From NCBI GenBank assembly GCA_026545225.1, contig CM048847.1:3038001-3102000 (forward strand): a DNA stretch of 64,000 bases. Reading direction: 5' to 3'. The position numbers and the translations under genes are program-made. This stretch comes from Cornus controversa (lineage: Eukaryota > Streptophyta > Magnoliopsida > Cornales > Cornaceae). This document shows positions 12,920-22,403 of this stretch, in pieces (within the stretch, counting starts at the first letter, position 1; each line of letters starts with the position of its first letter). The notes under the pieces are model-generated. The model searched no databases. It saw only the letters and a program-made list of their open reading frames with translations, and was not told the DNA's origin.

Positions 12920-15864
12920 ATGGTCGGTAGCTTGCTAATTGTTTCCTTTAGATGTCCAAACGGTCGAACTTGGAACGAAGCACCATACGGTTGTGATGAA
13001 GATCGGATTGACATGTTCGTCACTTCTTTTGGATGCTTTGATGGTCTAATTTGGAAAAAAGAAACTTACGATTCTGATTATGGCACGACTTCTCAAGGAA
13101 TAGGTTTTTGAATCAGAACAACTCAAACTAAACTTGTTTAAAATCCTCGGTAGCTTGGGAATTGTTTCTTTTACTTTTCCAGATGGTTGAAGTTGGCATA
13201 GAGCACCATACGGTTGTGATCATTCATGAGTGCAGCAAGGAATTACTATTTTTCATTCAGGACGTCCTGACGGTTGAATTTGGCATAAAGCAACGTATAA
13301 TTCTAGGTATGGCACGATTTCACGTGGATTGTGACTTTTCGAATCAGGACAAGTCAAACGAAACAAGTTCGAAACCGTTGTTGTCATTCTCTATTCTTCT
13401 GGAAATCCAGATGGTCAATTCTAGCACAAAACGCCATACGGTTGTCGTCATGCCTGATTATTGCAAGCAATTGTTCTTTCGACTCAGAACAACTCAAACA
13501 AACATGGATGAAGATCGGATCGACATGCTCGTCGTTTCTTTGGGACGCTTTGATGGTTTCATTTAGAAAAAAGCAGCGTACGATTAGTATTATGGCACGA
13601 CTTCTCTTGGAATGCGATTTTTGAATCAAAATAACTCAAATGAAACAAGTTTAAAATGGTCGGTAGCTTGCTATTTGTTTCCTTTAGATGTCCAAATGGT
13701 CGAATTTGGAACAAAGCACCATACGGTTGTGATGAAGATCGGATCGACATGTTCGTCACTTCTTTTGGATGCTTTGATGGTCTAATTTGGAAAAAAGAAA
13801 CTTACGATTCTGATTATGGCACGACTTCTCAAGGAATGGGTTTTTGAATCAGAACAACTCAAACTAAACTTGTTTAAAATCCTTGATAGCTTGGGAATTG
13901 TTTCTTTTACTTTTCCAGATGGTTGAAGTTGGCATAGAGCACCATACGGTTGTGATCATTCATGAGTGCAGCAAGGAATTACTATTTTTGATTCAGGAGG
14001 TCCTGATGGTTGAATTTGGCATAAAGCAATGTATAATTCTAAGTATGGCACGATTTCACGTGGATTGGACTTTTCGAATCAGGACAAGTAAAACTAAATA
14101 AGTTCGAAACCGTTGTTGTCATTCTCTATTTTTCTGAACATCCAGATGGTCAATTCTAGCACAAAGTGCCATACGGTTGTCGTCATGCCTGATTATTACA
14201 AGCAATTGTTCTTTTCAACTCAGAACAACTCAAACAAACATGGATGAAGATCGGATCGACATGCTCGTCGTTTCTTTGGGACGCTTTGATGGTTTCATTT
14301 AGAAAAAAGCAGCGTACGATTAGTATTATGGGATGACTTCTCTTGGAATGCGGTTTTCGAATCAAAACAACTCAAATGAAACAAGTTTAAAATGGTCGGT
14401 AGCTTGCTAATTGTTTCCTTTAGATGTCCAAACGGTCGAACTTGGAACGAAGCACCATACGGTTGTGATGAAGATCGGATTGACATATTCGTCACTTCTT
14501 TTGGATGCTTTGATGGTCTAATTTGGAAAAAAGAAACTTACGATTCTGATTATGGCACGACTTCTCAAGGAATAGGTTTTTGAATCAGAACAACTCAAAC
14601 TAAACTTGTTTAAAATCCTCGGTAGCTTGGGAATTGTTTCTTTTACTTTTCCAGATGGTTGAAGTTGGCATAGAGCACCATACGGTTGTGATCATTCATG
14701 AGTGCAGCAAGGAATTACTATTTTTGATTCAGGACGTCCTGACGGTTGAATTTGGCATAAAGCAACGTATAATTCTAGGTGTGGCACGATTTCACGTGGA
14801 TTGGGACTTTTCGAATCAGGATAAGTCGAATGAAACAAGTTCGAAACCGTTGTTGTCATTCTCTATTCTTCTGGAAATCTAGATGGTCAATTCTAGCACA
14901 AAGTGCCATACGGTTGTCGTCATGGCTGATTATTGCAAGCAATTGTTCTTTACGACTCAGAACAACTCAAACCAACATGGATGAAGATCGGATCGACATG
15001 CTCGTCGTTTCTTTGGGACGCTTTGATGGTTTTATTTAGAAAAAAAGCATCGTACGATTAGTATTATGGCACGACTTCTCTGGGAATGTGGTTTTCTAAT
15101 CAAAATAACTCAAATGAAACAAGTTTAAAATGGTTGGTAGCTTGCTAATTGTTTTCGCTAGATGTCCAAACGGTCAAATTTGGAACAAAGCACCATACGG
15201 TTTTGATGAAGTTCGGATTGACATGTTCGTCACTTCTTTTGGATGCTTTGATGGTCTAATATGGAAAAAAGAAACTTACGATTCTGATTATGGCACGACT
15301 TTTCAAGAATGGGCTTTTGAATCAGAACAACTCAAACTAAACTTGTTTAAAATCCTTGATAGCTTGGGAATTGTTTCTTTTACTTTTCCAGATGGTTGAA
15401 GTTGGCATAGAGCACCATACGGTTGTGATCATTCATGAGTGCAGCAAGGAATTACTATTTTTGATTCAGGATGTCCTGATGGTTGAATTTGGCATAAAGC
15501 AATGTATAATTCTAAGTATGGCTCGATTTCACGTGGATTGGACTTTTCGAATCAGGACAAGTAAAATGAAACAAGTTCGAAACCGTTGTTGTCATTCTCT
15601 ATTTTTCTGAACATCCAGATGGTCAATTCTAGCACAAAGCGCCATACGGTTGTCGTCATGCCTGATTATTACAAGCAATTGTTCTTTTCGACTCAGAACA
15701 ACTCAAACAAACATGGATGAAGATCGGATCGACATGCTCGTCGTTTCTTTGGGACGCTTTGAAGGTTTCATTTAGATAAAACCAGCGTACGATTAGTATT
15801 ATGGCACGACTTCTCTTGGAATGCGGTTTTCGAATCAAAACAACTCAAATGAAACAAGTTTAAA
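12920..15864 (+). repeat. Higher-order repeat copy 5 (A-B-C-D, 2945 bp)
   Basis: Monomers start at 12920 (A), 13656 (B), 14392 (C) and 15130 (D). The first three monomers match copies 2-4. The D monomer differs: it has GAAACTTACG where D of copies 1-4 has GTAACTTACG, a private TTTCAAGAATG near 15300, and the ancestral GGTTTTCGAATC near 15830. Its D therefore resembles the following C-D dimer more than the earlier D copies, which marks the edge of the homogenised block. Confidence 0.92.
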
Positions 15865-17337
15865 ATGGTCGGTAGCTTGCTAATTGTTTCCTTTAGATGT
15901 CCAAACGGTCGAACTTGGAACGAAGCACCATACGGTTGTGATGAAGATCGGATTGACATATTCGTCACTTCTTTTGGATGCTTTGATGGTCTAATTTGGA
16001 AAAAAGAAACTTACGATTCTGATTATGGCACGACTTCTCAAGGAATAGGTTTTTGAATCAGAACAACTCAAACTAAACTTGTTTAAAATCCTTGGTAGCT
16101 TGGGAATTGTTTCTTTTACTTTTCCAGATGGTTGAAGTTGGCATAGAGCACCATACGGTTGTGATCATTCATGAGTGCAGCAAGGAATTACTATTTTTGA
16201 TTCAGGACGTCCTGACGGTTGAATTTGGCATAAAGCAACGTATAATTCTAGGTGTGGCACGATTTCACGTGGATTGGGACTTTTCGAATCAGGATAAGTC
16301 GAATGAAACAAGTTCGAAACCGTTGTTGTCATTCTCTATTCTTCTGGAAATCTAGATGGTCAATTCTAGCACAAAGTGCCATACGGTTGTCGTCATGGCT
16401 GATTATTGCAAGCAATTGTTCTTTACGACTCAGAACAACTCAAACCAACATGGATGAAGATCGGATCGACATGCTCGTCGTTTCTTTGGGACGCTTTGAT
16501 GGTTTTATTTAGAAAAAAAGCATCGTACGATTAGTATTATGGCACGACTTCTCTGGGAATGTGGTTTTCTAATCAAAATAACTCAAATGAAACAAGTTTA
16601 AAATGGTTGGTAGCTTGCTAATTGTTTTCGCTAGATGTCCAAACGGTCAAATTTGGAACAAAGCACCATACGGTTTTGATGAAGTTCGGATTGACATGTT
16701 CGTCACTTCTTTTGGATGCTTTGATGGTCTAATATGGAAAAAAGAAACTTACGATTCTGATTATGGCACGACTTCTCAAGAATGGGCTTTTGAATCAGAA
16801 CAACTCAAACTAAACTTGTTTAAAATCCTTGATAGCTTGGGAATTGTTTCTTTTACTTTTCCAGATGGTTGAAGTTGGCATAGAGCACCATACGGTTGTG
16901 ATCATTCATGAGTGCAGCAAGGAATTACTATTTTTGATTCAGGATGTCCTGATGGTTGAATTTGGCATAAAGCAATGTATAATTCTAAGTATGGCTCGAT
17001 TTCACGTGGATTGGACTTTTCGAATCAGGACAAGTAAAATGAAACAAGTTCGAAACCGTTGTTGTCATTCTCTATTTTTCTGAACATCCAGATGGTCAAT
17101 TCTAGCACAAAGCGCCATACGGTTGTCGTCATGCCTGATTATTACAAGAAATTGTTCTTTTCGACTCAGAACAACTCAAACAAACATGGATGAAGATCGG
17201 ATCGACATGCTCGTCGTTTCTTTAGGACGCTTTGAAGGTTTCATTTAGATAAAACCAGCGTACGATTATTATTATGGCACGACTTCTCTTGGAATGCGGT
17301 TTTCGAATCAAAACAACTCAAATGAAACAAGTTTAAA
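15865..17337 (+). repeat. C-D satellite dimer between ABCD blocks
   Basis: A C-class monomer (15865) and a D-class monomer (16603) occur without A and B, so the four-class order skips here. The C copy has the ACATATTCG and GGTGTGGCACG markers. The D copy has GTTTTCGCTAG and CAAGAATGGGC. The same C-D pairing recurs several times in the right part of the array, which suggests a dimer can amplify on its own. Confidence 0.88.
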
Positions 17338-18022
17338 ATGGTCGGTAGCTTGCTAATTGTTTCCTTTAGATGTCCAAACGGTCGAACTTGGAACGAAGCA
17401 CCATACGGTTGTGATGAAGATCGGATTGACATGTTCGTCACTTCTTTTGGATGCTTTGATGGTCTAATTTGGAAAAAAGAAACTTACGATTCTGATTATG
17501 GCACGACTTCTCAAGGAATAGGTTTTTGAATCAGAACAACTCAAACTAAACTTGTTTAAAATCCTCGGTAGCTTGGGAATTGTTTCTTTTACTTTTCCAG
17601 ATGGTTGAAGTTGGCATAGAGCACCATACGGTTGTGATCATTCATGAGTGCAGCAAGGAATTACTATTTTTCATACAGGACGTCCTGACGGTTGAATTTG
17701 GCATAAAGCAATGTATAATTCTAGGTATGGCACGATTTCACGTGGATTGTGACTTTTCGAATCAGGACAAGTCAAACGAAACAAGTTCGAAACCGTTGTT
17801 GTCATTCTCGATTCTTCTGGAAATCCAGATGGTCAATTCTAGCACAAAACGCCATACGGTTGTCGTCATGCCTGATTATTGCAAGCAATTGTTCTTTCGA
17901 CTCAGAACAACTCAAACAAACATGGATGAAGATCGGATCGACATGCTCGTCGTTTCTTTGGGACGCTTTGATGGTTTCATTTAGAAAAAAGCAGCGTACG
18001 ATTAGTATTATGGCACGACTTC
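17338..18022 (+). repeat. Class A monomer interrupted by the LTR element (left piece)
   Basis: This A-class monomer is cut within TATGGCACGACTTC, where the retroelement starts. Its continuation is at 29242-29292. Joined across the insertion with one copy of the duplicated ACTTC, the monomer is 736 bp. With B (29293), C (30029) and D (30767) it forms a sixth ABCD copy of 2945 bp, so the element landed inside an intact higher-order repeat. Confidence 0.93.
18018..18022. repeat. Target-site duplication, left copy (ACTTC)
   Basis: The five bases ACTTC directly before the left LTR are repeated directly after the right LTR at 29237-29241. Uninterrupted satellite monomers read GGCACGACTTCTCTTGG at this place with one ACTTC, so the empty site is visible elsewhere in the window. 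A 5-bp duplication is typical of LTR retrotransposon integration. Confidence 0.96.
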
Positions 18023-19045
18023 TGTCACGCCCCGATTCCCGAGGCCCGGAAACCGAGGTGTGAACCCCGTGAGATCACCCTCACGACATAACCTCCACCT
18101 GATCATACAATTCGATTTCCTATTATTTTTACGAAAATCGGGCATGACCCATTCTAAATAATCAGCTCCTGGCATATTACACCTGCTTTACAATTCATAT
18201 GGACACTTCTGGGCACGTGTCCCCCCAGCATTTATATCTAACAATAAATATGGACACTTCTGGGCCCGTGTCCCCCCAATATTTCTACAACATGCATAAA
18301 CAATCATAAATATACATGCCTCAGTCCTTGAATATCCGTATTAAATACATACATCACATGAATAAATACAATTGAAGGAACTGAATCAATATAAATCGCT
18401 TTATACATTTAATCCAAATGTAAAGCATCTATCTATCCACTATCCTGGATATACACTAGATTCTAAGGAATCTAGATACTACCTCTGCAACCGGTGCTGT
18501 CAGTTTCCCCAACTGACTCCAAAACCAGCAATACCTGCAAAACCTGGGAGGGGGTGAGCTCAAAGGCCCAACAAGGTATGTAGAACCATACTATCACCGC
18601 TGCAGCAGGTCGATCCTCACATATTCTCAAAAATATGCATGCACTTAAATATATCACAATATTTAAGACCATGCTCTACCTAGCATGCATAAACCAATGA
18701 TGTATGTGGCTACTCTAGCACATATGAACATGCATAATCCACAACTTATGATTTTGGGAATCATTTATCAACATGCTTGAAAGCAGTAAACATTCCGCAC
18801 CAATATGTATATAGAACATATATGTTTACACATTTACATAAACGATGTAAATCAACTACCACATCTCCTACTCGTCAAGTAGCACATCTCAAATGCAATA
18901 TAGATGCATTTAAACATAAAAACATGCTTAACAGATAAACACATGAGCATAAAGGTATTTTCACCTTCTACGGTCATAATCCGATACATGATACAAGCAC
19001 CAAAGCTTGCACATACTCTCACTCTCGGTCCTCATCCGATACCCC

Positions 19046-19450
19046 CACATGATTGGCCCGCTCCGAGGATCATGTGACCTAGGACAACTCCGATAACCAA
19101 CCTATGACCTGGACCACTCCGAAAGGTCATCCTACTCTGGCAATGTATAGGATTGCCATTATGTGAGGGGACAGCTCCGAGGCTCACCTTCATTGGACAT
19201 CCTCCGATTCCCAGGCTTTAAGCCTTAGCATGGCGGGTCCACTCCGAGGGCCATACTTGTTGGACATGCTTCGATGGCAATATATTGGCTTGCCTAGTCG
19301 TGAGGGGGCAACTCCGAAGCTCACAAATGTTGGACATACTCCGATTCTAGGCATAAAGTCCTCGTATGGCGGGTCCACTCCGAGGGCCATACGTAGTGGA
19401 TGATTATACCACTTCTCGTGACACGGTTGGACCACTCCGAAGTCCCGTGT
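19046..19450 (-). repeat. Array of seven CTCCGA-loop hairpins, left LTR
   Basis: Seven inverted repeats enclose a loop with CTCCGA (TCGGAG on the sense strand): 19046-19076 (8-bp stem), 19104-19130 (7), 19163-19187 (5), 19230-19254 (5), 19300-19324 (5), 19363-19393 (8) and 19421-19450 (6). All stems are perfect. Five loops are 15 nt, one is 13 and one is 18. Loop spacing is 56-70 bp. Stem sequences differ (for example ATGACCT/AGGTCAT and ACACGG/CCGTGT), while loops keep a core like GGTCCACTCCGAGG. Further unpaired CTCCGA copies sit between hairpins in the context TGGACATNCTCCGAT (19202, 19339; variants at 19088 and 19268), and small palindromes lie at 19139-19157, 19213-19225 and 19276-19294. 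Function is unknown; an RNA structure or protein-binding array is possible. Confidence 0.85.
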
Positions 19451-19514
19451 ACCTCTTTTTGCGTTAGTTTTCCCGCAACCTCCCCTATATGCAATATGGA
19501 TGCATACGTAATCC

Positions 19515-20330
19515 AGCATTTTATTTTATGCTATCCCAATGCACCAGCTAGTATATAAGTACATAGCATGCATTTCTTTCTACCTAAACCCACATATAAC
19601 CACGTATGTGTCATTTCCCACCTATACATGCAATATGAATGCATATATACACAGCATAATACTTTCATGCTTCAACCCATGCTTATGAATACTAAAAAGA
19701 AGTATTTAGCATACTTTTCACCGCATTCTAACACATATAGCACATATATGTTCAAAACCTGCATAACACCTCACATATGCAAAACACTTCAATCTTAGCA
19801 CGTTTTTATCATGCTATAACCAATGCATACATTTTCTATAAATAGATAGCATGCATTTCATTCACGTAACCCTACATGTAAACACGTACATGTCAAATCA
19901 TGCATATAAATCACATATGCACTTACACTAGCATAAATATAGTTATGCTCTCATTCAATGCATGTATTCATTACAAGTAGCTAATATGCATTCCAATCAC
20001 AATATATATACACATATATATGTATATTACGTCACCCACGTATGTATCAAGAACATATAAAACAGTTAGCACATTTCATGCTTTTCAAATGCTCGCCAAA
20101 AGTTAAATTCAACTTAGCATGCATTTCTACCACTGCAACCATATATATATAATCACATATATATGTATATATACTGAACATCATGCATAAGAACCACATA
20201 TGCATACAAGACAACACATAGTCAAACGTGCATTATTTAGCATACTTTTCATAGACTTTAATCTATACATACATGCATATCACAATGCAAATAGGCGATA
20301 AATCTAACATGGTATCGCTTCCCAAACCCA
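19515..20330 (-). repeat. Degenerate ~120-142-bp tandem repeat, left LTR
   Basis: The landmark TAGCATGCATTTC or a close variant (TAGCATACTTTTC, AATATGCATTCC) recurs near 19566, 19708, 19849, 19985, 20117 and 20238. Spacings are about 142, 141, 136, 132 and 121 bp. Each is preceded by a block like TTTCATGCT...AATGCAT and followed by an AT-rich block with CATATA and CACGTA. The copies are strongly diverged, so the duplication is old relative to the insertion. The stretch is dense in CATATG, GCATGC and ATGCAT palindromes. Confidence 0.65.
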
Positions 20331-20499
20331 CACGTACATATATATATACACACGCATATATATATCCTCTCACATCCCATGTATGTACAACATCCACCTA
20401 TACCCACATATATATAAACACCTATATATACATGAATATACACATACCACATATGATCAAATTAAGACATATGTAAATTACTCAACATAAATAAAATGT

Positions 20500-21850
20500 A
20501 CGTAAGAGATAGAGGCAAGAATCAACTTGCCTTAAGTCCTGCTCTCAACCGGTCCGTGCCTGCAAATCGGCCTCTACCAAGTCCGGTCCAGTCCCGTGTT
20601 CAAGTCACACACGATAATCCTCTGAACCATTTCCTTCGGCGCCAGCCTAAGGAACCATCATCAATACTACCTCAATCCTTCCACGGTAGTCCCATCATGG
20701 CTGCCACCGTGAGCAAAGTCCCGCCAAATCATAACCAGCTGTGAATCCCTCTAGTTCGGCTACCCAAAACAACCCACAACCCGAGTTGCCAACCGAACCC
20801 CATGTGCAACTCACCCACAACTCACTGCTAAGCCGAACCCGCTAGCAACCAAATCAAACCGCTACCATGGCCGAAACGGCCTTCACTCAAGGCCACAAGT
20901 CCGAACACCATCAACCGATTCAAATCCAACCCATAATCCATCCGAACATTAGGACCCTCATCAAGCCCAATTTCTACCATGTACACACCATCACCATCAT
21001 CAAGTTACCCACCTGACACTTGGTTCAACAATGCATAAGGGTGCCCAAGTTTTAGAAGTGGAGATCATACAAAAAGAAGACCCAGTTATGGCACTGTCCA
21101 AGCACCACCGAGAACCAAACCCACTTTAATCAAAGCGACTACCCAAAATTGAACCACCAAGGCGGAGCCTCCACTAGCCACTACTGTAACCTCACGGCTG
21201 CAACTCCCAAACCAGCCGAAGTCAAACACCAACCAAACTGTGATCAACGGAGCACCAAACAGCCCCTAACCTCGAGCCACCCTCCTGCTGCCAAACGGCC
21301 CCTCCGGTGCCACCATGTGCACCCTCAACCCTCAACAATACAGCCACCACCAAACCCGGAAGAGAGTACCCGAACGGTCCCCATAACTAGCCGATCGAAC
21401 CCACCAGTCGAAGACCATCACCTGTCTCGGCACCTTCAACCCAAGGCACCACCATCTTTGGTCAATCAACCCTCACCCACGGCCGGCCCAAGGAAGCCCA
21501 GCCGTGAACCCAATCAAGCACCACCAAGCTCGATCCGAAGCCCCCACTGAACCAAACATGACCCAGTCGTGCTCAGCCCCAAATTCGAACCACCCACAGC
21601 CACTTCCGGCACCAACTGCACCAGAAACAACCAAGGAGAACCCACCTGCAACCGTCGCCGGCCACCCACCACGGAAGACCCGTCCGAACCAGCCGAGCTC
21701 AACCCACAACTCCAGCCGCGAAACCCTCGGTCTCGGCCAGCAACCCGCAACCGGCCACCGCCGTCGCCGTCGGCCGCCACTCCAGCCGCTGCCGGCGCAC
21801 CGCCTTCGCCGTCGCCCAGGCGGAGCCCCGCCGTGAGCACCCCGAGCCAC
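20500..21850 (-). other. GC-rich LTR stretch without a recognisable gene (left)
   Basis: Base composition changes from AT-rich to C-rich on the plus strand, with repeated CCGAACC, CCAACC and CACCA words. Frames of 82 to 166 codons are open here (for example minus strand 21473-21973, Lys/Glu/Arg-rich then Gly/Arg-rich, and plus strand 21149-21550, Pro-rich). Overlapping frames on both strands are open at once, which is expected from the skewed composition. I see no domain and do not call a gene. The same stretch is at 27381-28731 in the right LTR. Confidence 0.7.
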
Positions 21851-21967
21851 CTCCTCCTTCTTCTCCCGATTCTCTCTCGGTTCTCTCTTTCTCTCTCCCC
21901 GATTCTCTTTCTTCTCTTCTTTTTCTTTTCTTTTCTTTTTCTTTTCTTTTCTTTCTTCTTTTCTTTT
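21851..21967 (-). repeat. Polypurine run on sense strand, left LTR
   Basis: About 115 bases are nearly all C/T on the plus strand (CTCCTCCTTCTTC through repeated CTTTT units), so the sense strand is an A/G run. Only isolated purines interrupt it. Such tracts can form triplexes or act as GAGA-type promoter elements in plants. Here they may also be simple-repeat growth. Confidence 0.85.
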
Positions 21968-22206
21968 GTCCACAACTTTTCTCTACATTACCCACAGCCA
22001 CATGTATATACATAATACATACAATATATATATATATATGTATATTTTTATCACATGGGCATCTAATTATACATACACATATGTATATACATCACCACAT
22101 ACTCTTGCCCCTCCACAAGCACAAAATTACGAATGTGCACCACTATTTCTCCATAATTGCATAAGGCCCCCCATATATTTATAATTAAATATAAATATGG
22201 ATACTA

Positions 22207-22229
22207 TGTATATATATATATATATATAC
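22207..22229. repeat. TA microsatellite, left LTR
   Basis: An uninterrupted TA dinucleotide run lies about 130 bases from the LTR edge; a shorter one is at about 22024-22040. The right-LTR copies are at 29088-29110 and about 28905-28921. The run is the same length in both LTRs, consistent with a recent insertion since such runs mutate quickly. It may provide TATA-like sequence in U3. Confidence 0.85.
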
Positions 22230-22355
22230 ACATATTCTCACCTTCCACTTGTCTAGAAATATATCCACGCCCTTTCCGGAATTTATTTAATCCGAAAAAA
22301 ATTTAATTCGGTCCAAAATCGCCCGGAACCGGTCAAAATAACCCCGGTCCTTACA

Positions 22356-22369
22356 ACCTCCCCTCCTTC
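22356..22369 (-). promoter_or_regulatory. Polypurine tract
   Basis: On the minus strand this reads GAAGGAGGGGAGGT and directly adjoins the TGTAAGG start of the 3' LTR. Such an RNase H-resistant purine run primes plus-strand DNA synthesis. Its position opposite the primer-binding site confirms the minus sense strand. Confidence 0.9.
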
Positions 22370-22403
22370 AAGGAATTTCGTCCTCGAAATTAGCATAGTC
22401 ATG
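22368..22403 (-). pseudogene. Possible remnant of a pol polyprotein 3' end
   Basis: Read on the minus strand, the bases up to the TGA at 22370-22368 give HDYANFEDEIP and stop. Plant Ty3/gypsy polyproteins often end with a short acidic Phe-Glu-Asp segment just before the polypurine tract, so this may be the only coding trace left from an autonomous ancestor. The stretch is only about eleven residues, and upstream codons show no integrase-like sequence. Chance, or conservation of the DNA for polypurine-tract function, cannot be excluded. Confidence 0.4.

Larger units (their letters stand above)
1..18022 (+). repeat. Satellite array, left part (~736-bp monomer, about 24.5 copies)
   Basis: The sequence is a head-to-tail tandem repeat with no unrelated DNA until the LTR element begins. 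The landmark GGTAGCTTGCTA recurs at a spacing of 735, 736 or 738 bp from about 404 onward (1140, 1876, 2612, 3350, 4085 and so on). All copies lie in the same orientation. Within a monomer the motif GATGGT...CCATACGGTTGT and its alternate form ending near TATGGCACGA recur six times. No splice structure, long reading frame or RNA gene is visible, and the period is not a multiple of three, so no reading frame can continue across monomers. Such arrays are typical of plant centromeric, pericentromeric or knob heterochromatin. I do not recognise the family by name. Confidence 0.97.
18023..22355 (-). repeat. Left LTR (3' LTR in sense orientation), 4333 bp
   Basis: The LTR begins TGTCACGCCCCGA and ends CCGGTCCTTACA on the plus strand. 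It matches the right LTR at a constant offset of 6881 with no net indel. By eye I find four substitutions, at 18924, 19262, 21423 and 22308. From low to high coordinate it holds an AT-rich stretch, the CTCCGA hairpin array (19046-19450), a degenerate ~120-142-bp tandem repeat (19515-20330), a GC-rich stretch (about 20500-21840), a polypyrimidine run (21851-21967) and TA microsatellites near 22020-22040 and 22207-22229. The U3/R/U5 borders cannot be placed from sequence alone. Confidence 0.96.

Noticed and set aside
1..18022. CRISPR array
   Set aside because: The repeats are long, contiguous and fill the whole unit. There are no short unique spacers, and the context is eukaryotic.
1..18022. 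CENP-B box or telomere-type repeat in the satellite
   Set aside because: I found no match to the CENP-B box pattern in the monomers, and no TTTAGGG-type tandem runs. A centromere role therefore cannot be argued from a known motif.
19190..19519. 109-codon minus-strand frame over the hairpin array
   Set aside because: It is open in both LTRs, but the only change between the copies is silent and uninformative, the residues follow the hairpin repeat words, and no domain is recognisable.
21149..21550. Proline-rich 133-codon plus-strand frame in the LTR GC-rich stretch
   Set aside because: It is antisense to the element, lies in C-rich low-complexity sequence with other frames open at the same time, and shows no domain.
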